Shown: positions 1-9,143, counted from the first letter of the stretch. The stretch is 64,000 nucleotides of DNA from Chryseobacterium sp. R2A-55 (GCF_021401085.1 NZ_JACBFP010000010.1:43709-107708), one strand, 5' to 3'. Program-made: numbers and translations. The notes: generated by a model not told the origin, from the letters alone.

Positions 1-2381
1 GCTTTCGCCCCATTGAAACCACCCACGATTCCGCTTGCTTCGAGCTGATCCATGATTCGCCCAGCTCTGTTATATCCCAGTTTCAATTGTCTTTGAAGCA
101 TGGAAGTGGAACCTTGTTGCGTGGAAACGATAATTCTGGCGGCATCTTCAAAGAGGGCATCTTTTTCATTGGGGTCAAAAGTTCCGGCACTTGATGCAGT
201 TTCTTCGCTGCTGTACTCGGGAAGCATAAATGCTGTAGCGTAACCTTTCTGTTCTCCGATGAATTCGGCAATTTTCTCTACTTCCGGGGTATCTACAAAT
301 GCACATTGAAGCCTTAGAATTTCATTTCCATTGAAGTAGAGCATATCTCCTTTTCCGATGAGCTGATCTGCTCCGGTTGCATCCAGAATCGTTCTGGAAT
401 CCACATTAGAAATTACCCGGAAAGCTGCTCTAGCCGGGAAATTCGCTTTAATCATACCGGTAATCACATTGACGGACGGACGCTGGGTCGCCACAATCAA
501 ATGGATTCCTACCGCTCTTGCTAATTGGGCCAATCTCGCAATTGGAAGTTCAACCTCTTTTCCGGCAGTCATAATCAAATCCGCAAATTCGTCCACCACC
601 AAAACGATATAAGGCAAAAATCGGTGTCCATTTTCCGGATTCAGTTTTCGTTCAGAGAATTTTTTGTTGTATTCTTTTAAATTCTTACAAAAGGCATTTT
701 TCAGCAAATCATAACGCGTATCCATTTCCACGCAAAGTGAGTTCAACGTGTTGATCACTTTGTGGGTGTCTGTAATGATTGCGTCATCACCATCTGGAAG
801 TTTGGCGAGGTAGTGTCTTTCGATTTTTGAATAAAGGGAAAGTTCCACCTTTTTGGGGTCCACCATCACGAACTTCAGTTCGCTTGGATGTTTTTTGTAG
901 AGTAGCGAAGTCAAAATCGCGTTGATTCCGACAGATTTTCCCTGCCCGGTTGCACCCGCCATCAGTAAGTGTGGCATTTTTGCCAAATCTGCCATGAAAA
1001 TTTCGTTGGAGATGGTCTTCCCAAAAACTACTGGCAAATCCATATCAGAATTTTGGAATTTTTGGGAGGCGATCACACTTCTCATGGAAACCATCGATGG
1101 ATTTTTCCTTGGAACTTCAATTCCAATGGTTCCTTTTCCCGGCATTGGTGCAATGATTCTGATTCCCAAAGCGGAGAGATTTAAAGCAATGTCGTCTTGT
1201 AATTTTTTGATGGAAGCCACTCTGATTCCCGCTTCGGGAACGATTTCATACAAAGTGACCGTTGGTCCGATGGTGGCCTTGATTTCGGCAATCCCTACAT
1301 TGAAGTTTTTCAGCAACCCTACGATTTTGTTTTTGTTTTCCTCCAGTTCGTCTTTATTAATAGAGATTTCTTCGTTTCCATAATCCTTCAATAAATCGAT
1401 GGGCGGCATTTGGAAGTTGGCCAAATCCAGTTTGTGATCATAAAGTCCGTGTTTCTCAACCAACTCCTTTGATTTATCGTCAATATCGTCATCGATGGTT
1501 TGCGCCACTTCTACCTTGAAATCAATACCGTCGGTTTTCGTTTCAGTTTCAGATTTAAATGGAGTTGAAGGACTCAAGTTGACGGCATTTCCTCCAACTT
1601 CTGATACGGTGATTTTCTCCAGACTTCCTTCAAAAGAAGTTTGGTTCGGTGTTTTTATGGTTTCAAAATCTTCCGCGAAAGCTGCTTTCCGGGTTGACTC
1701 GTCTTCACTTTCTTCTGGATTTTTTTCTTCAGCTTCCAATTCATCATCCGCTTCAAAGTTTTCTGAAGAATTCGGCATCATTGATTTCACTTTTCCGAGG
1801 GTATTTTCATTCAGCTCATTCAGCTTCGATTTCACGTTACTTGCTCGAAGATTGAACTCTAGAATGAAATACAGCGCGATGCTCGAAACGATTGCTAACC
1901 AAAGTCCGGCAGTTCCGATTACCAATTTCAAGAAATCCATGATTTGGAATCCGTAAACACCACCCAAAACGCCTTCACCATTGGTAATAGCTCCCATAAA
2001 AATCGGAAGCCAACAGATAAAGAACAGCGAATGCCCGAGTGTTTTCCAGGGTTTAAAATAGTTTTTCTTAAGGATCAGAGTACCCAAAACAAAACAAAGA
2101 AAAGCCACGACAAATGCAGCAATTCCAATGCTTTCAAAGATGAAAATATTTCCCAGCCAGTCACCCACACCGCCAAACAGATTGGATGATTGGGTTGTTT
2201 TGTCCAGCATTGCCCCGGCTCTGCTCTGATCAGACTTCCAGTTCAGCAAATAAGACAGGAAAGAAAAGGTCATCACCACCGAAATAATGACAAAGAGAAT
2301 TCCGAAAAATATACGTGGTTTTGAAAGGATTTTATTTGATTCCGAGGTTGTTTCCGCAGTTTTTTTAGTGTTTTTTTCCAT
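1..2381 (-). CDS. ftsK: DNA translocase FtsK/SpoIIIE, C-terminus cut by window edge
   Basis: This is a hexameric, membrane-anchored DNA pump that moves chromosome ends away from the division septum and activates dimer resolution. About 793 codons are visible from the ATG at 2381. The first ~175 residues hold about four membrane segments. A charged, Glu/Ser-rich linker follows to roughly residue 320. The motor domain has the Walker A motif GATGQGKS at residues 476-483 and a Walker B-like VVDEFADLI stretch about 120 residues later. The last visible residues (LKLGYNRAGRIMDQLEASGIVG) match the start of the gamma winged-helix domain that reads KOPS-type sequences, so only a short C-terminal piece is missing. 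The shorter linker than in E. coli FtsK is usual in Bacteroidota. A TAAATTTG promoter box lies just upstream. Confidence 0.96.
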   Translation of the reverse strand, partial: MEKNTKKTAETTSESNKILSKPRIFFGILFVIISVVMTFSFLSYLLNWKSDQSRAGAMLDKTTQSSNLFGGVGDWLGNIFIFESIGIAAFVVAFLCFVLGTLILKKNYFKPWKTLGHSLFFICWLPIFMGAITNGEGVLGGVYGFQIMDFLKLVIGTAGLWLAIVSSIALYFILEFNLRASNVKSKLNELNENTLGKVKSMMPNSSENFEADDELEAEEKNPEESEDESTRKAAFAEDFETIKTPNQTSFEGSLEKITVSEVGGNAVNLSPSTPFKSETETKTDGIDFKVEVAQTIDDDIDDKSKELVEKHGLYDHKLDLANFQMPPIDLLKDYGNEEISINKDELEENKNKIVGLLKNFNVGIAEIKATIGPTVTLYEIVPEAGIRVASIKKLQDDIALNLSALGIRIIAPMPGKGTIGIEVPRKNPSMVSMRSVIASQKFQNSDMDLPVVFGKTISNEIFMADLAKMPHLLMAGATGQGKSVGINAILTSLLYKKHPSELKFVMVDPKKVELSLYSKIERHYLAKLPDGDDAIITDTHKVINTLNSLCVEMDTRYDLLKNAFCKNLKEYNKKFSERKLNPENGHRFLPYIVLVVDEFADLIMTAGKEVELPIARLAQLARAVGIHLIVATQRPSVNVITGMIKANFPARAAFRVISNVDSRTILDATGADQLIGKGDMLYFNGNEILRLQCAFVDTPEVEKIAEFIGEQKGYATAFMLPEYSSEETASSAGTFDPNEKDALFEDAARIIVSTQQGSTSMLQRQLKLGYNRAGRIMDQLEASGIVGGFNGAK

Positions 2382-2395
2382 AATATCAGTGAGGA

Positions 2396-2403
2396 CAAAT
2401 TTA
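2396..2403 (-). promoter_or_regulatory. -7 box TAAATTTG for ftsK
   Basis: On the minus strand this reads TAAATTTG, a full match to the Bacteroidota -7 consensus TAnnTTTG, 14 bases before the ftsK ATG. No TTG (-33) is visible at the usual 17-23 base spacing, so the call rests on the box and its position. Confidence 0.5.
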
Positions 2404-2522
2404 ATAATAAATCTTAATAAATTTCTGCTTTTCTCAACTTCATTTGCACCATATTTTTTAAATTGAATATCTTTAAAGCTTCAAAATTGCTTTGAACATT
2501 AAACCTTGAATTTTAAACTGAA

Positions 2523-4511
2523 ATGACCTTCCAAGAACAAATCCAACAGGGAATTCCCCGGGAACTTCCAGAGCAAAAACCGTATGATCCGCAAATCAAC
2601 CATGCACCTAAACGCAAAGAAATCTTGAATGACGAAGAAAGAAAACTGGCACTGAAAAATGCTTTGCGCTATTTTGACCCCAAATTTCATGCAGAACTTT
2701 TGCCCGAATTTAAAAAAGAATTGGAAGATTATGGAAGGATTTATATGTACCGTTTCCGTCCGGATTACAAGTTGAAAGCAAGACCAATTTCAGAATATCC
2801 TGGAAAATCCGAGCAAGCAAAAGCGATTATGCTCATGATTCAAAATAATCTGGATGATGCAGTGGCGCAGCATCCGCACGAACTCATTACCTACGGCGGA
2901 AATGGAGCGGTTTTCCAAAATTGGGCACAATATCTTTTGACCATGAAATATTTGTCGGAAATGAATGATGAACAGACTTTGGTGATGTATTCCGGTCATC
3001 CGATGGGACTTTTTCCAAGCCATAAAGAGGCGCCGAGAGTGGTGGTAACCAACGGAATGGTGATCCCAAATTATTCAAAACCAGATGATTGGGAAAAATT
3101 CAATGCATTGGGTGTTTCTCAGTATGGACAGATGACTGCTGGAAGCTATATGTATATCGGCCCGCAAGGAATTGTGCACGGAACCACGATCACGGTTTTA
3201 AATGCCTTCAGAAAAATCAATAAAAATCCAAAAGGCGGTTTGTTCGTCACTTCAGGTTTAGGAGGAATGTCGGGAGCACAGCCAAAAGCTGGAAATATTG
3301 CGGGCTGCATTACTGTTTGCGCTGAAGTAAATCCAAAAATCACAAAAATCCGGCACGAGCAAAAATGGATCGATGAAATCCACGAAAACCTTGATGAACT
3401 GGTTGAAAGAGTGAAAAAAGCCAAACAAAATCATGAGACGGTTTCATTGGCATATCTTGGAAATGTGGTAGAAGTCTGGGAAAAATTCGCGCAAGAAGAC
3501 CTGAAAATCGATATAGGCTCTGATCAGACTTCGCTGCACAATCCGTGGGCAGGAGGATATTACCCGGTTGGACAATCTTTCGAAGAATCCAATAAAATGA
3601 TGGCGGAAAATCCGGAATTGTTTAAAGAAAAAGTTCAGGAAAGTTTAAGAAAACACGCCGATGCAATAAATAAGCATACTTCAAAAGGAACTTATTTTTT
3701 CGATTATGGAAATGCGTTTTTGCTTGAAGCGAGTAGAGCAGGGGCGGATGTGATGGCAGAAAATCCAACTTTAGGAAGGGAATTCAAATATCCAAGTTAT
3801 GTTCAGGATATTATGGGTCCGATGTGTTTTGATTTTGGTTTTGGACCGTTTAGATGGGTTTGCACCAGTGGAAGCCCTGAAGATTTAAAGAAAACCGACG
3901 ATATCGCCTGTGAAATTTTAGAAGAAATGAAGAGAAATTCTCCGCAAGAAATTCAGCAACAAATGGCGGATAATATTCAGTGGATCAAAGGTGCTCAGGA
4001 AAATAAACTGGTGGTTGGAAGTCAGGCGAGAATACTTTACGCAGATGCGGAAGGAAGGATGAAAATCGCTGAAGCATTCAACAAAGCGATAAAAAATGGA
4101 GCCATCGGACCGGTTGTTTTGGGTCGAGATCATCACGATGTTTCGGGAACAGATTCGCCTTACCGCGAAACTTCCAATATTTATGACGGTTCCAGATTTA
4201 CTGCAGATATGGCGATTCATAATGTGATTGGCGACAGTTTCCGTGGTGCGACCTGGGTATCCATCCACAATGGCGGCGGAGTTGGATGGGGCGAAGTCAT
4301 CAACGGCGGTTTTGGAATGTTACTGGATGGAAGTGATGATGCGGATCGCAGGCTGAAATCGATGCTGTTTTGGGATGTGAACAATGGAATTTCCAGAAGA
4401 AGTTGGGCGAGAAATGAAGGCGCTATTTTCGCGATAAAGCGGGCGATGAAAGCGGAACCGAATTTGAAAGTGACGCTGCCGAATTTGGTGGATGAGGATT
4501 TGTTAAGGTGA
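2523..4511 (+). CDS. hutU: Urocanate hydratase, long animal-type form
   Basis: Urocanase converts urocanate to 4-imidazolone-5-propionate with tightly bound NAD+ as electrophile, the second step of histidine breakdown. The product has 662 residues, against about 555 in Pseudomonas-type enzymes. The added N-terminal ~75 residues (with NALRYF and IYMYRFRPDY) and many internal stretches (YGGNGAVFQNWAQ, MYSGHPMGLFPS, GSDQTS.HNP..GGYYPV, HHDVSGTDSP) match, from memory, the animal enzyme better than the short bacterial one. The glycine-rich GLGGMSGAQPKA segment is present. Cys435, before GFGPFRW, occupies the place of the active-site Cys410 of the Pseudomonas enzyme. No hutH, hutI or hutG lies nearby, so the other steps must be encoded elsewhere or the gene stands apart from its pathway. 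A decay zone follows immediately. Confidence 0.96.
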   Translation: MTFQEQIQQGIPRELPEQKPYDPQINHAPKRKEILNDEERKLALKNALRYFDPKFHAELLPEFKKELEDYGRIYMYRFRPDYKLKARPISEYPGKSEQAKAIMLMIQNNLDDAVAQHPHELITYGGNGAVFQNWAQYLLTMKYLSEMNDEQTLVMYSGHPMGLFPSHKEAPRVVVTNGMVIPNYSKPDDWEKFNALGVSQYGQMTAGSYMYIGPQGIVHGTTITVLNAFRKINKNPKGGLFVTSGLGGMSGAQPKAGNIAGCITVCAEVNPKITKIRHEQKWIDEIHENLDELVERVKKAKQNHETVSLAYLGNVVEVWEKFAQEDLKIDIGSDQTSLHNPWAGGYYPVGQSFEESNKMMAENPELFKEKVQESLRKHADAINKHTSKGTYFFDYGNAFLLEASRAGADVMAENPTLGREFKYPSYVQDIMGPMCFDFGFGPFRWVCTSGSPEDLKKTDDIACEILEEMKRNSPQEIQQQMADNIQWIKGAQENKLVVGSQARILYADAEGRMKIAEAFNKAIKNGAIGPVVLGRDHHDVSGTDSPYRETSNIYDGSRFTADMAIHNVIGDSFRGATWVSIHNGGGVGWGEVINGGFGMLLDGSDDADRRLKSMLFWDVNNGISRRSWARNEGAIFAIKRAMKAEPNLKVTLPNLVDEDLLR

Positions 4512-4552
4512 TGATCTGCTAATTTGACCTTGAAGACGAAGGTGTTTAAAGA

Positions 4553-4880
4553 ATGAGTTTTGTGGCAGTTTATCCGCATTACTTGGCGAAAGTGGAGAAA
4601 AAAAGGAAGAACGATTGCGGGACTTCACAAGGTGATTTTTTGGTTGATTGGCTATGATGAAAACCAACTTCAATAAATCCTTTCCGGCAAAACCGATTTT
4701 CAAAATTTTCTCAGTGAGGAGACGAATTTGAATCCGAATGCCTCGAAAATTACAGGGGTGATCTGTAGTTATGGATTTGAAGATACTGAGCATCCCTTGA
4801 TGCAGAAAATCCGCTATCCCGATAAACTGGTGGATGAACTGGCGAAAGGAAACAGGGTAGAAAAGATTTTCAGAGACTGA
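4553..4880 (+). pseudogene. DUF2200 family gene, frameshifted and with internal stop
   Basis: The DUF2200 family is of unknown function and about 115 residues long. Frame 1 from the ATG at 4553 reads MSFVAVYPHYLAKVEKK, the family's N-terminal motif. It then leaves frame at a run of seven A (4598-4604), where six would keep the frame. The next frame continues with GRTIAGLHKVIFWLIGYDE, a stop codon TAA at 4674-4676, and then NPNASKITGVIC, PLMQKIRYPDKLVDELAKG and a stop at 4878-4880. The sequence just upstream of the ATG also looks out of frame with the usual start. With at least one frameshift and one nonsense codon this is a recent pseudogene, and its terminator is still intact. Family assignment is by recalled motif similarity. 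Confidence 0.82.
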
Positions 4881-4905
4881 GGTTTTCCCTATATAAAATA
4901 GTATT

Positions 4906-4933
4906 TCCGCAAAGTTTTTTTGCGGATTTTTTT
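4906..4933 (+). terminator. Rho-independent terminator after DUF2200 pseudogene
   Basis: TCCGCAAA pairs with TTTGCGGA around a short T-rich loop and is followed by a run of T. It lies 25 bases after the pseudogene stop and looks undamaged. Confidence 0.8.
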
Positions 4934-4970
4934 ATTTTAGTGATAAAAAATTTCCACTATTCAAATCAAA

Positions 4971-5066
4971 TATTTATTTCAATTTATTACTCACGAAGAA
5001 TGGGTTCAAAGAAGAGAGGAACGGTTGAAAAAAAATATGCAGCAATATGGAGCTTATCATAACTGA
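4971..5066 (+). pseudogene. Possible remnant of ParD-like antitoxin C-terminus
   Basis: One frame reads HEEWVQRREERLKKNMQQYG and a few residues more, then stops at 5066. This resembles the charged C-terminal tail of ParD-type antitoxins, the part that wraps the toxin. The toxin-like frame starts inside it at 5047, the overlapping order usual for toxin-antitoxin pairs. No N-terminal DNA-binding half is visible upstream, where the frame runs into an AT-rich stretch without a start. The identification is tentative and depends mainly on the neighbour. Confidence 0.4.
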
Positions 5067-5351
5067 TGAAGCGCAAAATGATTTATGGCACATCGAAGAT
5101 TATTCATTAAATAATTGTTCGATGCAGGTTTTGATGATTTCAATCAGAATTATGATGAAGCGGTTGAATTCATCTGCAACGTTCCTGTACAATTTATGAA
5201 AAATGTAGACACTACCTATCATAGGTATTTGCTCAACAAACACAATTCTATCATCTATAAAATCGAGTCCAATAGAATGCTAATCATCAAAATGCTCCAA
5301 AATTTCCAAGATCCCGAGAAAACCTTGAAGACATTTCACAACTTTAATTAA
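5047..5351 (+). pseudogene. ParE/RelE-like toxin gene, frameshifted
   Basis: From the ATG at 5047 the frame reads MELIITDEAQNDLWHIEDYS, a typical ParE N-terminus. It then loses the frame near 5110-5120. The rest lies in another frame: DEAVEFICNVP, then RYLLNKHNSIIYKIESNRMLI and LQNFQDPEKTL, ending at 5351. This matches the ParE C-terminal strand pattern (RYL-KH-IIYKI-I-DPEK). ParE toxins inhibit gyrase, and RelE relatives cleave mRNA. The full-length toxin cannot be made without correcting the shift. With the antitoxin remnant and the DUF2200 pseudogene it forms a ~800-base decay zone between hutU and the nitroreductase. Confidence 0.65.
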
Positions 5352-5390
5352 AGTAAAATACAATTCTGTTCGTCATTTCAAAAAAAACCT

Positions 5391-6116
5391 ATGTCTTTAG
5401 AGGAAATCCTACAACATCGCCGCTCGGTTCGCCACTATGACCCAACCAAAGAAATCGATTCGGAATGGGTGAAAGAGTGCATTCAAATGGCTACTTTAGC
5501 GCCGAATTCTTCCAATATGCAATTGTGGGAATTTTATCATATTACCGATCATGAAACCCTGAAAAAACTTTCCCGTGCATGTCTGGACCAGGAATCTGCA
5601 ACTACCGCCAAGCAAATGGTGGTCTTCGTGACAAGGCAGGATTTGCACAGAAAACACGCCAGGAAAATGATGGAGTTGGAAGTACAAAATGTGCTGAAAA
5701 ATAGTCCAAATGAAAAGCATGAGAAACGTTCCAGTCGGTGGAAACTCTATTATGGAACGGTGATGCCGTTTCTATATACAAGGTTTTTTGGAATAGCGGG
5801 ATTTCTAAGGAAAATTTTTGCCTATGTGGTGAATGTTTTCAGGCCAATGATTCTGGAAGTCTCGGAAAATGACGCGAGAGTAGTGGTCCACAAAACCTGC
5901 GCTTTGGCTGCACAAACTTTTATGCTTGCCATGTCCGAGAAAGGTTATGACACCTGTCCGATGGAAGGTTTTGACAGCAGAAGAGTGAAACGGATTTTAA
6001 ACCTGCCGATGGGTGCAGAAATCAATATGGTGGTTTCTTGCGGAATCCGCATGGAAAAAGGAGTTTGGGGTGATCGGATGAGATTGCCATTCGAAGAGGT
6101 TTACCGAAGGGTTTAG
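5391..6116 (+). CDS. Nitroreductase family protein
   Basis: This is an FMN-dependent NAD(P)H oxidoreductase of the nitroreductase fold, 241 residues. The N-terminal ILQHRRSVRHYD is the FMN-phosphate binding start of the family. The segment APNSSNMQLWEFYHI supplies the next flavin contacts, and a glycine/cysteine-rich stretch near the C-terminus (GYDTCPMEGFD) is also typical. The true substrate cannot be read from sequence. Relatives reduce nitroaromatics, quinones or flavins. The stop codon overlaps that of the convergent S41 gene by four bases, so no terminator separates the two. Confidence 0.88.
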   Translation: MSLEEILQHRRSVRHYDPTKEIDSEWVKECIQMATLAPNSSNMQLWEFYHITDHETLKKLSRACLDQESATTAKQMVVFVTRQDLHRKHARKMMELEVQNVLKNSPNEKHEKRSSRWKLYYGTVMPFLYTRFFGIAGFLRKIFAYVVNVFRPMILEVSENDARVVVHKTCALAAQTFMLAMSEKGYDTCPMEGFDSRRVKRILNLPMGAEINMVVSCGIRMEKGVWGDRMRLPFEEVYRRV

Positions 6117-7672
6117 TGGCTGTGATCGGATTTTTCGGATTGTTCCTTTTTAATTTTCTGCATCACCCAATCCAGCTGAACATCCTTTTTCTGTAAGACT
6201 TCCGCCAAAGTCGGAATGATTTCCTTATCTGGAATTACACCTTTTTTGGTGTTGGTGAATTCTATGTTTGGCTGAATCAGCATTAATCCGATCGGGAGAG
6301 TGAGTCGTGAATTCTTCAGTTTTTGGGTGGAGTACCTTCCGGCAACGGTTCCATCATTGGCACCACCAGTTTCTTCGCCCACTAAAAAAGCACGCTGGTC
6401 GCCTTTCAATTTTGAAGAAATAAGCGATGATGCAGAAAAGCTGCTGCCATTAATTAGCACGAAAATTTTGCCGTTGAAATGGTTTTTCTTTGGATTCTTA
6501 ATGGCAAAAATACCGTTATTCTTTAGGTAAAACTGATCTTCTCTTTTCTTTACGGAAAGTGCCGTTCCCATCGCATAAAGCGGATAACCGAGAACAGCAA
6601 GCGGTTTGGTAATGGTGGAAAATTCCGAAAAATAATCAGCGTGAAACATTGATGAACGAGAGGTAACCTCAATATCTTCAATGAATTTGAATTTTTCAGA
6701 CACCAGATAGGAATACAGATTGTTGATTTCATAAAGCGAACCACCCAAATTATCGCGGATATCCAGAACCAGATATTTTGCCGGAGATTTTCTGATTTTG
6801 GCGAAACTTTGCTTGTAAAACCTTCGGGAATAGGTCCCGGAGAAAGTTTTGATTTTCATATAGGCAACTGTGGAATCTTTCGTGGGGAACTGCAAATCGC
6901 GGTTATAGCTTTTGGTAAGGATGTTGTAATCTTTGGTTTTTCCGGTTTCGCTTTTGGTCAATTTTTTATTTTCCTGCTCTTCTTTTTTCTTTTCTTGCTT
7001 CGTCATTTTCTCGCGATTGAGATAGAAAGTTTTGATTTGATTGTTCAGTTTGGTTTCTAATTTCACTGAATCCAAAATGCCATATTCTGCAGTAAAAAAA
7101 GCGGGCCACCTTCTCGCCATTGAGTATTTTTGAAAAGTTTTGTTGAATCCATCACTGTTGACGAATGGTTTGTATTTTTCCAAAAGTTCTTTCGCCGGAA
7201 TATCCTTTATTTTCAGGATTTCGGTTCCCACCTCCATATTGGCTATTTTTTCGGCATTGTCCGAAACAAAAATACGGTAATCATCAACCACGAAATTAAA
7301 CCTGCTCAGTAATCCTTTTTGGTTCTTCAGAAATTTGATTTCCTGCTTGGTCAGTCGCTTTTCCATCGGATAAAGCCGGAGGTGACCTTCTTTTACTTTT
7401 GCAATAACCGGCGCCAGTTTTTGGAAAAAATCATTGGGTTTTAAAGGTGTTTTAATGGAGCTTTTCAAACTGTCGAATTGATAATCCAACGAATCTTGGG
7501 AAATATACCAGTTGAGTTTCGGATGCAGTTGTTTCAATTTATGGTAAATAAAATCTACATCGCTTCGCAGTTTTTCCGGAGCAATCGGGGTTTCCCGCCT
7601 TTCGTTGTGTTTTTTTACGGAGATGCAGGAAGTCAGAAAGGCGAGAAGTATAATGAAAATGATCTTATTCAA
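6113..7672 (-). CDS. S41 family peptidase, lipoprotein
   Basis: This is a C-terminal-processing-type serine protease of 519 residues. The N-terminus is a lipoprotein signal (IIFIILLAFLTSC), so the mature protein should be lipid-anchored at Cys16 on the periplasmic side of a membrane or at the surface. The catalytic half has the oxyanion/Ser segment NGSSFSASS at about residues 408-416 and then GEETGGANDG with family-typical spacing. The central ~90 residues are lysine-rich (near KKKEEQENKKLTKSE) and may form an inserted helix. The start appears to be TTG at 7672, because no ATG, GTG or TTG in frame lies further upstream and the signal peptide begins right there. The substrate is unknown. Confidence 0.88.
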   Translation of the reverse strand: MNKIIFIILLAFLTSCISVKKHNERRETPIAPEKLRSDVDFIYHKLKQLHPKLNWYISQDSLDYQFDSLKSSIKTPLKPNDFFQKLAPVIAKVKEGHLRLYPMEKRLTKQEIKFLKNQKGLLSRFNFVVDDYRIFVSDNAEKIANMEVGTEILKIKDIPAKELLEKYKPFVNSDGFNKTFQKYSMARRWPAFFTAEYGILDSVKLETKLNNQIKTFYLNREKMTKQEKKKEEQENKKLTKSETGKTKDYNILTKSYNRDLQFPTKDSTVAYMKIKTFSGTYSRRFYKQSFAKIRKSPAKYLVLDIRDNLGGSLYEINNLYSYLVSEKFKFIEDIEVTSRSSMFHADYFSEFSTITKPLAVLGYPLYAMGTALSVKKREDQFYLKNNGIFAIKNPKKNHFNGKIFVLINGSSFSASSLISSKLKGDQRAFLVGEETGGANDGTVAGRYSTQKLKNSRLTLPIGLMLIQPNIEFTNTKKGVIPDKEIIPTLAEVLQKKDVQLDWVMQKIKKEQSEKSDHSH

Positions 7673-7846
7673 AAGGAAAATTTTCGCTAAAAATAAAGAA
7701 TTTCAAATGAAAAAACTTCCCAAAAATTGAGAAGTTTCAGATGATTTAAGATTTTGCGAACTTTTGTACAGTAACGCTCGCAGCCAACTTTAGTGCAAAT
7801 ATTTGGTGTTCATTAAAATTTTTTCTTCAAATTTTTGGAATTTTTC

Positions 7847-8452
7847 TTATCCCAAAACCGTTACCGTATTCTGCAGCATTTCAAAGACCGCATCTTTTGC
7901 ATTTTCCGGTTTCAGGTTTACAGCGCGGGTTCCGTTGAAATGCAGACAGGTTACATAACCCAATCTTGCTGCATCCAAGCAGGTATATTTAACGCAATAA
8001 TCCAAAGCTAAACCAACAATCTCAACCAATTGGATGTCGTGGAATTTTAAAAAATCATCAAGTCCGGTTTTCACGATTTGGTTGTTGTCCTGAAATCCAC
8101 TATAACTGTCCACATCGGGGTTTTTTCCTTTCTGCACGATATGAGTGACTTTGTCGAGGTTCAAATCTTTATGAAATTCCGCCCCGAAAGTCCCCTGAAC
8201 ACAGTGATCTGGCCACAAAAACTGTGGCAAGCCGTTGAGAATAATTGTTTCACCCACCTTTTTTCCGTTGTTGGATGCGAAACTTTTATGGTTCGCCGGA
8301 TGCCAATCCTGGGTGAGAACAATTTGGTCATACTGGTTTTCTTCCATCAACAGATTGATATAAGGAATGATCTCATTGGCATTGGGAACAGCGAGTGCGC
8401 CACCTTCGCAGAAATCATTTTGCACATCGACAATAATCAGGGCTTTTTTCAT
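7847..8452 (-). CDS. pncA: Nicotinamidase
   Basis: The enzyme hydrolyses nicotinamide to nicotinate and ammonia, feeding NAD+ salvage through the Preiss-Handler route. The 201-residue protein has the isochorismatase-like fold with the full catalytic triad: Asp9 (IIVDVQNDF), Lys108 (VQKG) and Cys153 (LALDYCVKYT). Metal ligands are in DWHP (Asp49, His51) and PDHC (His83). These match true nicotinamidases rather than other cysteine hydrolases of the fold. It stands alone on its strand and is divergent from the YfiT-like gene. Confidence 0.95.
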   Translation of the reverse strand: MKKALIIVDVQNDFCEGGALAVPNANEIIPYINLLMEENQYDQIVLTQDWHPANHKSFASNNGKKVGETIILNGLPQFLWPDHCVQGTFGAEFHKDLNLDKVTHIVQKGKNPDVDSYSGFQDNNQIVKTGLDDFLKFHDIQLVEIVGLALDYCVKYTCLDAARLGYVTCLHFNGTRAVNLKPENAKDAVFEMLQNTVTVLG

Positions 8453-8489
8453 TGTATTAAATTTTTTTAAGCGTAAATGCTTTGTACTT

Positions 8490-8497
8490 TATTTTTG
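8490..8497 (+). promoter_or_regulatory. -7 box TATTTTTG upstream of the YfiT-like gene
   Basis: TATTTTTG matches TAnnTTTG exactly and lies 80 bases before the ATG at 8578. Its position argues against the longer reading frame that opens at 8482, since that start would lie upstream of transcription. No clear -33 TTG is seen. Confidence 0.45.
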
Positions 8498-8577
8498 GTA
8501 AATTTACTGAAACTAAGACGCAAATCTTCAGCCAAGCCAACAATTTGGACAAAAAGTCAAAAAAACATAAAGATAAA

Positions 8578-9114
8578 ATGGACAACATGGAACAAAAGAA
8601 ATATCCCATCGGAAAATTCACTGCACCTGAACAAATCTCTGACCAGCAAATCGATCAATATATCAAAGTGTTAAAAGATTTCCCAGGAAAACTAAAATTG
8701 CTGATCGAAAACTGGACGGACGACCAGCTCGATACGCAGTACAGGGAAGGCGGTTGGAAGGTGAGACAACTGGTGAATCATCTCGCAGACAGCCATATGA
8801 ACAGTTATATCCGCTGCAAATTGGCCTTGACGGAAGACAATCCCACTATCAAAACTTATGACGAAGCGAAATGGGCAGAACTGCAAGACAGTTTCAATAT
8901 GGAGATCAAACCGGCTTTGCAAATACTGAAGGGACTTCACAAACGCTGGGTTTATGAATTGAAATCATTGACCAATAAGGAGTTTGAAAGCACATTTTTT
9001 CATCCCGAACAAAACCGTAAAATTACTTTAAGAGAAACACTGGCTTTTTATGCATGGCATTGCGACCACCATTTGGCACATATTGAAAATCTTAAAAAGG
9101 AGAAAGGGTGGTAA
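8578..9114 (+). CDS. YfiT/DinB-family putative metal-dependent (bacillithiol) transferase
   Basis: The 178-residue product belongs to the DinB four-helix metalloprotein family, YfiT branch. Some members transfer bacillithiol to electrophiles. The N-terminal YPIGKFTAPEQIS is the YfiT signature. The conserved metal-binding histidines lie in LVNHLADSH and in HCDHHLAHI near the C-terminus, with GWKVRQLV between. The start at 8578 (MDNMEQKKYPIGKF) gives the usual family length. ATG 8587 is equally possible. The next gene is YtxJ, another bacillithiol-associated protein, which supports a thiol role. The reaction in this organism is inferred from the family only. Confidence 0.88.
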   Translation: MDNMEQKKYPIGKFTAPEQISDQQIDQYIKVLKDFPGKLKLLIENWTDDQLDTQYREGGWKVRQLVNHLADSHMNSYIRCKLALTEDNPTIKTYDEAKWAELQDSFNMEIKPALQILKGLHKRWVYELKSLTNKEFESTFFHPEQNRKITLRETLAFYAWHCDHHLAHIENLKKEKGW

Positions 9115-9143
9115 ATCCGGGAAGTTTCTTCCAAAAGATTCCG

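Noticed and set aside
922..1383. 153-codon plus-strand open frame
   Set aside because: It is antisense to ftsK and reads as a mirror of that gene's codons.
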